A DNA stretch of 64,000 nucleotides. Origin: a virus. This document shows positions 56,102-64,000 of this stretch, piece by piece (within the stretch, counting starts at the first letter, position 1; each line of letters opens with the position of its first letter). The DNA lies in IMG/VR virus record IMGVR_UViG_3300017991_000009, positions 31,167-95,166 of that record. One strand, given 5' to 3'. The position numbers and the translations under genes were made by a program. The notes under the pieces were generated by a model. The model had not been told where the DNA came from, did no database searches, and saw nothing but the letters and a program-made list of their open reading frames with translations.

Positions 56102-57435
56102 TGTCACGCCTCCCGCTCACCAGGTACACCGAAGCCGGTGACGATCTTGTGCCTAATTTCGACCTGACGATCTCGGGCAGGGACGCCGGCAAATCGACCC
56201 AGCTATTCGAGGCAGTCCGCCCCCTCATCGCTAGTGTGACCTATGAAGAGGACGAGGAGATGGCGGGGATGTTTACCCTCCAGGTGATCAACCAACCGGA
56301 AATCACCTACGGCTCGCCTGACAACTGGCGCGCGGTGGTAGACAGCAAGGCCTTCCAGGAAGGCAATGCGATCGATCTCTACATGGGATACGGTGGCGTC
56401 CAGCAGTACATGGGACGCACTGAGATCGTGAAGTGGCTGCCGGTATTCGAGGAGGACGGGCCCACCATCTTCACCATCAAGGCTTATGATGGCCGCCACA
56501 GGATGATGGAGGGCAACCAGCACAAGGTGCGGCAGAGCGGCAAGGATAGGAAGCGGAAGAGCTTCTACAAAAACCTCCCTGATGAACTCATCGTGAAGAA
56601 GATCGCGGAGAAGTACGGCTACGGGGTCGACTACGATGCAACCGAGTCCAAGAAGCACTCGAAGACTGGCGCCGGTGGCAGTAAGAAGGCCGCGTTCCCT
56701 ACCAGGGTGCAAAACTCGGACACTAGCGACTGGGTGTTCCTGCAGCGGCTAGCGGAGATCAACCGCTTCGATCTCTGGGTATCCTGGAGCACAGGCAAGA
56801 ACCAGTGGATCATCAACTTCAAGAAGCGCCAGGACGCGGGTCAGGCTGAGTACCTCTTCACGTATAACGGTAACGATGGCAGCCTAATCTCCGCGCAGCC
56901 TGACTTCTCTATTACTGATCAGCCTACTGACGTGGAGGTGCTCCACTTTGATCGTAGGAAGAGGACGATCGAGCGGTCAATCATTTCTGACATCACGCCG
57001 GCCGAGGATGTGAAGCTGACTAGTGCTAGCCCCGGTAACTTCCAGGCGAAGAAGACGATCGGGCTCGGTGCTCGGGTTAGGTTCAGCGCCTTTGGGCAGG
57101 TGATCGAGGCATTCTCGAACAAGCCGTTCCGCAGCAAGGCAGAGGCCGAGACTTTCGCCCAGCACTTCCTGAAGGAGCGGGAGCGGGACTTCCTGGTGAT
57201 GACCGGCAAGGTGGTGGGAATTGAGACCCTACGGCCACGCCAGGTGCACCAGCTAGCAGGACTGGGGGCTCGGCTTGATGGCTTCTACCGATTCACCAAG
57301 ACCAGGCATGTGATGCAACCAGGGAACCTCTACCAGGTGGAGTTCATGGCGCACAAGATTCTCTCGCAGGAGATCGCGAGACGGAAGGCTACTACTACCG
57401 TTCAGACAACTTCGACACCACAGGCGGCAGGTTGA
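56101..57435 (+). CDS. Baseplate hub protein (gpD/gp27-like)
   Basis: 444 residues from GTG 56101. Pattern of the hub family: FTLQVINQPEITYGSPDNWRA, GYGGVQQYMGRTEIVKW, SDWVFLQRLAEINRFDLWVSW and later VVGIETLRPRQVHQLAGLGARLDGFYR. Forms the trimeric ring that holds the spike and joins the tube. Stop overlaps the next ATG (TGATG). Confidence 0.88.
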   Translation: MSRLPLTRYTEAGDDLVPNFDLTISGRDAGKSTQLFEAVRPLIASVTYEEDEEMAGMFTLQVINQPEITYGSPDNWRAVVDSKAFQEGNAIDLYMGYGGVQQYMGRTEIVKWLPVFEEDGPTIFTIKAYDGRHRMMEGNQHKVRQSGKDRKRKSFYKNLPDELIVKKIAEKYGYGVDYDATESKKHSKTGAGGSKKAAFPTRVQNSDTSDWVFLQRLAEINRFDLWVSWSTGKNQWIINFKKRQDAGQAEYLFTYNGNDGSLISAQPDFSITDQPTDVEVLHFDRRKRTIERSIISDITPAEDVKLTSASPGNFQAKKTIGLGARVRFSAFGQVIEAFSNKPFRSKAEAETFAQHFLKERERDFLVMTGKVVGIETLRPRQVHQLAGLGARLDGFYRFTKTRHVMQPGNLYQVEFMAHKILSQEIARRKATTTVQTTSTPQAAG

Positions 57436-58121
57436 TGAAACAGGAACAGCTAACGGGCATTGTACAGAGCGTGGACGATCCGGCGAGGGCGGGCCGTATC
57501 CGGGTGTCGATCACCGCGATGGATGGGCAGGAGTACCCGGAGTGGATCGAGCCTATCTTCCCACCTGGGTGGGTGACGTGGCCTGAGCCCGGCGATGAGG
57601 TAGAGATAGTTCTCCCAGAGGGGGAGGACCTGATCGAATTCGCTGACGAAGTGAAGTACCGGGGCAAGGTACTCAGTGAGAACCATCCCGTACCTGACGA
57701 GTTCAAGGACAGCTACCCCAAAGCGAGGGGGTACAAGACGAAGTACGGCCACCTGTTGATCTTCGACGACAAGGAGAAGTTCATTACCCTCTATACAAAG
57801 GAGGGGATGAGGCTCACCTTGGACGACAAGAACGGGAAAGCCGCGGTTTACCATAAGGATACGATGGTCGTCAGCTTGACGAACGACGGTATCTACTTCG
57901 GGACAGAGGCTGCGGCCGAGCCGATGGTGCTGGGTGAGTTGTGGAAGACCCTCATGGATACCTTGATGCAAGCCCTCATTGATCACACGCATCCTACTGG
58001 CACAGGCCCCAGTGGTCCGATGAACGTCCCGCAGAGCACCACGATCGGGACTCTACAGTCGGGGGTGAACGCTGGCGACCAACTGAGCAACTTCATCAAG
58101 GGTCAGAAGGTGAGGCCGTAG
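57435..58121 (+). CDS. Baseplate spike protein (gpV/gp5-like OB fold)
   Basis: 228 residues from ATG 57435. OB-fold N-terminus (GIVQSVDDPARAGRIRVSI, then WPEPGDEVEIVLPEG), followed by a repeating beta region (TLYTKEGMRLTLDDKNGKAAV) likely to form a beta-helix spike, then HTHPTGTGPSGP, a motif that can bind metal at spike tips. It has no lysozyme domain, unlike T4 gp5. Punctures the cell envelope. Confidence 0.87.
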   Translation: MKQEQLTGIVQSVDDPARAGRIRVSITAMDGQEYPEWIEPIFPPGWVTWPEPGDEVEIVLPEGEDLIEFADEVKYRGKVLSENHPVPDEFKDSYPKARGYKTKYGHLLIFDDKEKFITLYTKEGMRLTLDDKNGKAAVYHKDTMVVSLTNDGIYFGTEAAAEPMVLGELWKTLMDTLMQALIDHTHPTGTGPSGPMNVPQSTTIGTLQSGVNAGDQLSNFIKGQKVRP

Positions 58122-58616
58122 ATGGCGTTGAACAAGTCGGGGCTGATATCGGACCTCACCAACATCTTTGCTGGGTACCCCGCATCCGCAGTGATCGCTG
58201 CCACGCAGATCGCAAACGCTTATGATAGCTACGCGAGTGCGGCGCAGCACTGTGGGCTGCTCAACCCCACGTTGGTGAACCTCTCCGACTTGCGTGATGG
58301 GCTGCAAGCCTCGATGGAGAATCAGGGAAGCTACGCGACGATCGCGCAGGAGTGGGCCGATGCCTTCGAGGCGTATTGGACCGGCGCGCTATTCGGCGTG
58401 ACGGGGGCGGTCACCACGATTACAGGCAAGGCAGCTTTCCAGGCCGGCCTTGAGTCGATGTGGTCTACGTTGACCGGGAACCCAGCCACCACCTTTGCTA
58501 TTGCAGCCCAGCAACATGGTGACCTGATGGATACCTTCACCAAGACAGTCAACGCTAACGATACGGTCCTCCCCAACCCGCCTGGGACGGGGTGTGGGCC
58601 GGCGCCAATAACGTGA
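58122..58616 (+). CDS. Baseplate-module protein
   Basis: 164 residues from ATG 58122, immediately after the spike stop. Ala/Thr/Gly-rich and helical, with alternating small residues; Pro-rich C-terminus with GTGCGPAP. Similar proteins occur between spike and gp25-like genes in several myoviruses but have no assigned role. It may cap or fold the spike. Confidence 0.6.
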   Translation: MALNKSGLISDLTNIFAGYPASAVIAATQIANAYDSYASAAQHCGLLNPTLVNLSDLRDGLQASMENQGSYATIAQEWADAFEAYWTGALFGVTGAVTTITGKAAFQAGLESMWSTLTGNPATTFAIAAQQHGDLMDTFTKTVNANDTVLPNPPGTGCGPAPIT

Positions 58617-58623
58617 GGTCGAT

Positions 58624-59007
58624 ATGGCAAAAGGGATCGCAGTACCAGCCAAGGCGATAAGAGGGAGACTCAAACTCCTTGGCGGGGATGAGTACGTCAC
58701 CCAACTGGTCATGACGATGTTGGGTGCAAACGATAGCGACAACCCCTTTCAGGACATCGGCCTGGGCGACTGGATGATTTACGAGTTGAACGACCAGATG
58801 ACCGAAGGGGAGATCAGGGAGCAGGTAATCGCAGGCTTTCGGTCGCTAGAAGTTGACCAGCTAGCCAAGTTGGACGATCCTCAGAAGGACCTGGTGTTTA
58901 CCAGAACGGAGGAGAGTGGTGAGCTACAGCTTGACCTCACCTACACCAACATGGAAACCCAGGAGCGGATAGAACTAGAAGTACCGATTCCACCTGCAGG
59001 AGACTAA
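58624..59007 (+). CDS. Baseplate wedge protein (gp25-like)
   Basis: 127 residues from ATG 58624. The size and pattern fit gp25/W-type wedge proteins: an N-terminal region with GGDEYVTQLVMTMLG, then QVIAGFRSLEVDQLAKLDD and a C-terminal strand ERIELEVPIPPAG. It starts sheath polymerisation on the baseplate. Position before the J-like gene is standard. Confidence 0.78.
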   Translation: MAKGIAVPAKAIRGRLKLLGGDEYVTQLVMTMLGANDSDNPFQDIGLGDWMIYELNDQMTEGEIREQVIAGFRSLEVDQLAKLDDPQKDLVFTRTEESGELQLDLTYTNMETQERIELEVPIPPAGD

Positions 59008-59010
59008 ACG

Positions 59011-61464
59011 ATGCCCAGCCTTATCAGCATTCCCGACGTCGAGTTCGCAGGGTTCTACTACCCTGAGATCCTCCGCGAGCTACTGACCTACCTCCGCAGG
59101 TTCAGGGATCGAATTGGCCTCACCGATGAGAACGAGTACGAGGTGCACGTTCAGATGGTGCGGGCCTTTTCGCTCGTGGGCCACCTCAACAACACCAGGC
59201 TAGATACAGTAGCCACGGAGTTGATCTACAGCACTTGCAAGCTCCTGGAGAGTGCGAAGGTGCTCCTGCGGCTGATCGGTGTGGAGCTATCCAGCGCCTC
59301 GCCGGCGGTTGCGGATGTGGTGATCAAGCTGTCGGAGGTGACGAGTTCGGACATCGTGGGGTTCATCCCTGAGCTAGCCGAGTTCGCTACCGACAGCGTC
59401 CCCCCTATCCCCTACGAGGTACTCGAGGATGGTGGTGTCGACCTGGACCGGACGGATCAGGTGAGCTACGTCTACGGGCTCGAGAAGGAGAAAGAGGGCT
59501 CGGCCGGCCAGGTGAGTGCCACGGCGCCCGACGTGTTCACCAGGACATCGGGTGACGTCTTTGCCGCGGGGGACCTGGGCAAGCATATCTTCATCCTCGA
59601 AAGTCTGAATGGGAACCCGCGGGAGCTACGCATTACGGAGTACATCGACGCAGATAACGTGAGGGTCGTCGAAGTGCCAGGCAGCGGCTCGCCGGGGTTC
59701 CAAACTGAGACGGGGCTGGACTGGACGTTGAAGGCGTTCACGACCGACAAGGCGACGGAGGCCAACACAGGTGGCTCTCCCTTCGATCCATGGGTAGATG
59801 CCGAGGATGGTGACTGCCTCTACGTAGGCCACAAGCAGGTCCTACCAGGTCAGATCGACGTGGAGTTAGACACCGCCGCGGCGAACATCGCCGGCGTGTT
59901 CGAGTATTTCGATAACAGCTTGTCCCAGTTCTTCCCATCAGGTGTGACGGACAACGGTGACGGTACGATCACCTTTGACCTTACCTCTCTCTTGGGTGCA
60001 CCCGATCGCCACGGTGCGGAGATAGAGATCGAGTACATCCCAACAGGGACGAAAGAGCGTGTGGCGTCTACGTTCTCCCTGAGCGCGAACAAGGCAACCA
60101 CGCAGTCAACCCTCGGTCAGACTTCGGTGAGCACGGACATAGAGGACTACCTCATCACCGCGGACTGGGTGCCGTTCGAGAATCAGGACGACAAGACCCT
60201 CGACCTCACAGTTGACGAGGCTGTCACCTTCAACTTCCCGCAAGACGAGTACCGCAACTGGAAGGAGACGGAGGTCAACCTGGTGGAGGCGTGGTGGTGG
60301 CGCTACCGCATCGTGGAGGTGTCTACTCCGACCGAGCCGTCCATCGATCGCATCAAGATCGATCAGGGTGATCAGTATATGGTAGTGCAAGCTACTCAGG
60401 GGGAGACCATCGGCCCGCTTGTCCTTGGGAGCAGCGACGGTTCTTCCTTTCAGGAGTTCTCGTTGCCCGAATCGCCCTTCATCGACGACACCGAGATGAT
60501 CGAGGTAGACGAGGGCGGTAGCGGATCCTGGACGGAGTGGTCCAGGGTAGCCAACTTCCTGAATAGCTCCGAGACTAGCCGTCACTACGTGAGGGAAAGT
60601 AGCGCGGAAGACGTGGCCACCATCCGCTTCGGTGACGGGGAGAACGGGAAGATACCCCCAAGTGGGACGGACAACCTCCGCGCTACTTGGCGCATTGGAG
60701 GGGACATCGACGGCAACGTCGGAGTCATGGAGGTCAACACCAATGCGGATGGTGTGAGCGGTATTGCGGAGGTGTGGAACCCGCGGTCGGCCTCGGGTTG
60801 GAGGATGAAGGAGGGTGGGTCGGACGACGACCTGGCGCGTGTCAAGAGAGATGCCCCCGCCGCTCTGCGCACTAGGGAGACTGCGAGCAACGAGGGGGAC
60901 ACGGAGCGCCTGGCCGTCAAGGAATTCACCGACTCTGATGGTGTCAAGCCAGTGGCCCGCGCAGTGGCCCAGGAGGAGGGCTTCGGCCCTAAGACGGTCA
61001 AGCTCTTGGTCGTAGGAGCAGGCGGCACCACGCTGTCTACTTCTCAGCGAGAGGAGCTAGAAGAGTACTTCAACGGCAACCGGGAGTCCCGCCCGCAGGT
61101 CAAGGGGAAGATCACCCTCGGCCACCACCTGACCGTAGTCAACTTCGAGCCCCGCCTAGTGCAGATCCAGGCTACTGTGGTGTGGAAGGGGGGTAACGCG
61201 GAATCGGTGCGAGCGGCACTCCTCGCCCTGATCACACCGCTGGCACTCGAAGAGGATGGTACTACTTACGTGTTCGAATACAACGGGTACGTAAGTCGAT
61301 CGCGTGTGCACGCAGAAATCCACTCGGTAGACCCCGGAGTCGAGGACGTTCCTACCTTGCTGATCAACGGTAGCTCAACCGCGAGCCTTAGCCTGGGGCC
61401 GAACGAGCTACCGTACACAACAGCGAGTAGTATCGTGATCAATATCCAGGAGACCGCCGCGTAA
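59011..61464 (+). CDS. Baseplate wedge protein (J/gp6-like)
   Basis: 817 residues from ATG 59011, longer than P2 J. The C-terminal half matches the J family: VATIRFGDGENGKIPPSGTD, then DDLARVKRDAPAALRTRETA, VAQEEGFGPKTVKLLVVGAGG and LSTSQREELEEYFNG. The N-terminal half carries extra beta domains. Forms the wedge ring that rearranges on host contact. Confidence 0.87.
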   Translation: MPSLISIPDVEFAGFYYPEILRELLTYLRRFRDRIGLTDENEYEVHVQMVRAFSLVGHLNNTRLDTVATELIYSTCKLLESAKVLLRLIGVELSSASPAVADVVIKLSEVTSSDIVGFIPELAEFATDSVPPIPYEVLEDGGVDLDRTDQVSYVYGLEKEKEGSAGQVSATAPDVFTRTSGDVFAAGDLGKHIFILESLNGNPRELRITEYIDADNVRVVEVPGSGSPGFQTETGLDWTLKAFTTDKATEANTGGSPFDPWVDAEDGDCLYVGHKQVLPGQIDVELDTAAANIAGVFEYFDNSLSQFFPSGVTDNGDGTITFDLTSLLGAPDRHGAEIEIEYIPTGTKERVASTFSLSANKATTQSTLGQTSVSTDIEDYLITADWVPFENQDDKTLDLTVDEAVTFNFPQDEYRNWKETEVNLVEAWWWRYRIVEVSTPTEPSIDRIKIDQGDQYMVVQATQGETIGPLVLGSSDGSSFQEFSLPESPFIDDTEMIEVDEGGSGSWTEWSRVANFLNSSETSRHYVRESSAEDVATIRFGDGENGKIPPSGTDNLRATWRIGGDIDGNVGVMEVNTNADGVSGIAEVWNPRSASGWRMKEGGSDDDLARVKRDAPAALRTRETASNEGDTERLAVKEFTDSDGVKPVARAVAQEEGFGPKTVKLLVVGAGGTTLSTSQREELEEYFNGNRESRPQVKGKITLGHHLTVVNFEPRLVQIQATVVWKGGNAESVRAALLALITPLALEEDGTTYVFEYNGYVSRSRVHAEIHSVDPGVEDVPTLLINGSSTASLSLGPNELPYTTASSIVINIQETAA

Positions 61465-61479
61465 CCAGAGAGGGCTTTA

Positions 61480-62721
61480 ATGGCTGATAAGTTTCAGAAC
61501 GGGCTAAAACTCACCACCTTCAGCGGGTCTGGCGGTAGACTGGGCCGCGTCTTTTGTCGTTGGTTATTTGAGTGGGCGACGAAAGTGGTGGGGATGACCG
61601 ATGTCGACAAGAGCGGCTCGAAGTGGACTACCTACGTCGCATCAGGATCAGACGGCCAGTCGGTGGCGAGTTACACCAAGAGGTTCTCGATAGGCGCTGA
61701 CTCTCACGTCTTCACCGTAGACGATATCGGCGCGTACCTGACGATCCCTGGAATTACGCCGGCGGCCTTTGCGGGTATCTATCGAATCGCCAGCATCGTC
61801 TCTGATAAGGTGGTGGAGATCGAGTACCAGTTCAGCATCCACTCGTCGGGTATCCCTTGCAACTTGACGGGGCTGTCCTGGTACCTGTGGAGGGCTGAGG
61901 ATGCCTATGCGCCGGACCCTGCTGACTGGTGCGTGCTTGGCGGGACGGGGACTACGGGAGGAGGCTACACCTACCATCTCAGGATGGAGGTGAACACCGA
62001 GGGCACCACTACTATGGGGATGCCGAAGTTCATCCTGTCCCCCTTCGGAAGCTGGAACGCCGGCTCCCACACCTGGGACGATAGCCGCTATATCTCGGAG
62101 GTTGTGTGGGAGGATTGGAACTACTCCGTGTATGACCAGCCAAGTATGCGAGTATTCGCGGCGGGTGACACCGATCGCCTGATCCTAATGCTGAGGTTTG
62201 AGCGGCACTCCGAGGAGTACACCGAGGGGTGTTACTGTTGGCACTTCGTCTACCTCGGAGAGATCGACACTTTCCACGCCTCGCAGGACGCCCGCCCCTG
62301 CATTGTATGGGAAGGGAGCAACCGCGGCTCGTACAATGTGGGAGAAGATGGGGAGGACCTGATCGGGTACTCGCCTGACAGTAACATCAACGGCCGGGGG
62401 AAGTGGCTCACCTACGATGATCTTACTACCGTGAGTGGCTATATCATGTTCCCTCACGTGCCTACCAACGAGAACCAGAACTGGATGAGCGGCATTCACA
62501 GGAGGTACAGCGCGGTCTCAGGAGAGTGGTTGCTAGCGGACCTCCTCTGTGAGTGTCGGGACGCCGGGTACAATGAAGTTAGAGGATCACTCAGGCGGGT
62601 GTGGTCGACAGGTAGGAACAACCCCAGAGCAGAGCCCTTTGGGGTGGACAACGAGTACCTGCATATAATCGGAGGCATCGTGATCCCCTGGAGCGGGAGC
62701 CGTTGCTACTACGTGAGGTGA
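61480..62721 (+). CDS. Baseplate- or fibre-associated protein, paralogue A
   Basis: 413 residues starting at about 61480. It starts FQNGLKLTTFSGSGGRLGRV followed by CRWLFEWATKVVG, shared with the gene at 62989. Beta-rich with aromatic residues; HFVYLGEID in the middle also recurs there. It might be a peripheral baseplate or receptor-contact protein. No known family recognised. Confidence 0.65.
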   Translation: MADKFQNGLKLTTFSGSGGRLGRVFCRWLFEWATKVVGMTDVDKSGSKWTTYVASGSDGQSVASYTKRFSIGADSHVFTVDDIGAYLTIPGITPAAFAGIYRIASIVSDKVVEIEYQFSIHSSGIPCNLTGLSWYLWRAEDAYAPDPADWCVLGGTGTTGGGYTYHLRMEVNTEGTTTMGMPKFILSPFGSWNAGSHTWDDSRYISEVVWEDWNYSVYDQPSMRVFAAGDTDRLILMLRFERHSEEYTEGCYCWHFVYLGEIDTFHASQDARPCIVWEGSNRGSYNVGEDGEDLIGYSPDSNINGRGKWLTYDDLTTVSGYIMFPHVPTNENQNWMSGIHRRYSAVSGEWLLADLLCECRDAGYNEVRGSLRRVWSTGRNNPRAEPFGVDNEYLHIIGGIVIPWSGSRCYYVR

Positions 62722-62725
62722 TCCA

Positions 62726-62980
62726 ATGACTGAAGTAGATCGGAAGAACAAGCTGGTCAAAAAACTGTGGTACTGGTTTCCCCTCCGGTGGACCTACGGA
62801 GGTACCACCTGGCGGATTCACCAATATAAGGTGACCGGCGACGAGGAGGAGGGCGGTATCGATGTTACTGTGGTGCAGGGTACCGAGGCCCCGCAGGTGA
62901 TCCACTTCACGAACGACGAATGTTACGGAGCCTCTGCGCTGTCGGTGTCTAGCGCACGGGGTAGAGTTACTAGTCTATAG
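62726..62980 (+). CDS. Small unknown protein between the paralogues
   Basis: 84 residues from ATG 62726. Basic, aromatic N-terminus (KKLWYWFPLRWTYGGTTW) and acidic middle. Located between two paralogous proteins; may be their assembly partner. No family recognised. Confidence 0.55.
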   Translation: MTEVDRKNKLVKKLWYWFPLRWTYGGTTWRIHQYKVTGDEEEGGIDVTVVQGTEAPQVIHFTNDECYGASALSVSSARGRVTSL

Positions 62981-62988
62981 GAGCGATC

Positions 62989-64000
62989 ATGGCCAGGTAC
63001 CAGAACGGTCTATTCCTCGAGAAGTCAGAGAGCAACGTAGGCGCAGCCTTTGCTCGTTGGCTGTTCGAGTTTCTGACGCAGGTTGTTGGGTGGGCGGTGC
63101 ACGACAAGGCGGTAGGGACGAAGTGGGACAACTACATCGCCTCGGGCTCGAGCACTGCAACGACCTCGGACACCGAGACGATCGACATCACCTCACCAGG
63201 CTATGCCTTCGCCCTCTCGGATGTCGGACGCTACCTCACCTTGGTGGGCTTCTCCACACCCGAGGAAGATGGTATCTACCGCATCCTAGAGTACGTATCG
63301 GTTCTGGGGGACGTATATACGATCAAGGTGGATAAACGGATGGGGCCCCACTCCGATGGCTTCACCGCGGCCGAGACCGTGGACTGGGCACTCTGGAGTT
63401 CTGACGACGCTTACACACCAGACCAGGGAGACATAGCGGTGGTGATCGGCAAGGGGAAGACTGGCGCCGGCACCACGACGGGCGACGGTACTGGTGACGA
63501 CATCTCAATGGTAGGCTCGGTAGCGACCCTCACCGACGCGGGTGCCAACTTCCAGACCTCTGACGTGGGCAAGGACATCACGATCAGCAACGCCTCCAAC
63601 CCGGGGAACAACGGCACCTTTGCCATCGCCTCTCGGATCAGTGCTACTCAGATCACCTACAACAACGCCTCTGGCGTGAACGAGACCTCTGCCTTTGACT
63701 GGCAGATTACCTACGATTATCACCTCAAAATAGAGGTGGACAGTACCACTAACAGCCGGTACCCCAAGTTGGAGGTTTCTCCATTCGCTAGCTGGGACAA
63801 CGTTGGCCACGCCTGGACCGACAGCCGCTATACCTCGGAGATCACCTATGGTGATGGCGGGGACAACTCGGGTAGGCAGTCGCGAGTGGTTTGCTGGGCC
63901 GAGGCTGATGAGTACAATCTGCGGGTGGTGCACCGAGGCTGGACGATGCCCGGATACGGATACCTGCACTGGTACTATACCCTCGCCGGCGAGATCGATA
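62989..64000 (+). CDS. Baseplate- or fibre-associated protein, paralogue B, 3' end outside the window
   Basis: Open frame from ATG 62989 (TAGGAG upstream) to the right edge, 337 complete codons. The start YQNGLFLEKSESNVGAAFAR and WLFEFLTQVVG match paralogue A, as do the YIASGS segment and the WYYTLAGEID near the edge. It has an extra inserted domain (roughly residues 165-240, with NASNPGNNGTFAIASRISAT) absent from A; such NG/GTFxI modules recur in phage tail-tip proteins. Duplication followed by domain insertion suggests an exchangeable host-contact component. Confidence 0.7.
   Translation, partial: MARYQNGLFLEKSESNVGAAFARWLFEFLTQVVGWAVHDKAVGTKWDNYIASGSSTATTSDTETIDITSPGYAFALSDVGRYLTLVGFSTPEEDGIYRILEYVSVLGDVYTIKVDKRMGPHSDGFTAAETVDWALWSSDDAYTPDQGDIAVVIGKGKTGAGTTTGDGTGDDISMVGSVATLTDAGANFQTSDVGKDITISNASNPGNNGTFAIASRISATQITYNNASGVNETSAFDWQITYDYHLKIEVDSTTNSRYPKLEVSPFASWDNVGHAWTDSRYTSEITYGDGGDNSGRQSRVVCWAEADEYNLRVVHRGWTMPGYGYLHWYYTLAGEID

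Noticed and set aside
1-64000. tRNA genes
   Set aside because: No T-arm-like sequence with a matching acceptor stem was noticed by eye. A covariance search would be needed to exclude them.
1-64000. CRISPR arrays or insertion sequences
   Set aside because: No regularly spaced repeat with unique spacers and no transposase or terminal inverted repeats were seen; the octamers at 11-13 kb are too short and irregularly spaced.

Overview
The window is a contiguous piece of a tailed double-stranded DNA phage genome with a contractile tail (myovirus morphology). It carries a terminase, a PBSX/XkdF-type portal-protease-capsid set, a tail sheath and tube, a tape measure protein and a T4/Mu-like baseplate set. 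Genes are tightly packed, often with ATGA or GTGA stop/start overlaps, strong GGAGG ribosome binding sites and frequent GTG or TTG starts. All but one lie on the + strand. The host cannot be named from the sequence. The GC-rich composition, the phage-encoded KhpA-like KH protein and the amidase plus peptidoglycan-binding endolysin say only that it is a bacterium with peptidoglycan.

Layout. 1-7.7 kb: recombination and DNA metabolism (SbcD-like and SbcC-like nuclease pair, ParB-domain/DNA methyltransferase fusion, RuvC-like resolvase, KH RNA-binding protein). 7.6-11.4 kb: endolysin, S-adenosylmethionine decarboxylase, RlpA-like protein, membrane-anchored zinc metalloprotease and small zinc-ribbon proteins. 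11.0-13.1 kb: a cluster of an iterated octamer (GTAWAKAC family, 17 copies found by eye) spanning a 478-base gene-free stretch and ending at a ribbon-helix-helix gene, with a local change from C-rich to G-rich; this is a candidate origin, partition site or regulon centre. 13-21 kb: small accessory genes, including a methylase-like protein without its catalytic motif, a GIY-YIG protein, a sigma region-4-like protein, a YkgJ-type cysteine-cluster protein and a DUF3310 protein. It also holds the only minus-strand gene, a double ribbon-helix-helix protein with a 14-bp inverted repeat upstream. 21-27.7 kb: terminase, portal and head morphogenesis. 27.7-33.9 kb: a nine-gene base-modification island. 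33.9-49 kb: protease, scaffold-like protein, capsid, fibre-like and connector genes. 49-64 kb: sheath, tube, frameshifted chaperone, tape measure and baseplate.

The standout system is the 27.7-33.9 kb island: QueD, QueE and FolE (making 7-carboxy-7-deazaguanine from GTP), a PIG-L deacetylase, a radical SAM/SPASM-like protein, a PP-loop ATPase, a probable cysteine-less QueE relative, a GT-B glycosyltransferase and a DpdA-like DNA transglycosylase. It sits inside the capsid operon. FolE, QueD, QueE and DpdA are known to place 7-deazaguanines in phage DNA. The glycosyltransferase plus deacetylase, together with the radical SAM and PP-loop pair, suggest a further decorated, possibly amino-sugar-bearing 7-deazaguanine. 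No canonical QueC is visible in the window.

Other notable signals are an identical 10-bp hairpin stem after two structural genes, with a related one after a third gene; a shared C-terminal SMWxGxI tail on two prohead proteins; a perfect ten-residue repeat protein; a classical -1 frameshift in the tail assembly chaperone; and tandem paralogous proteins at the end of the tail module, the last running off the right edge.
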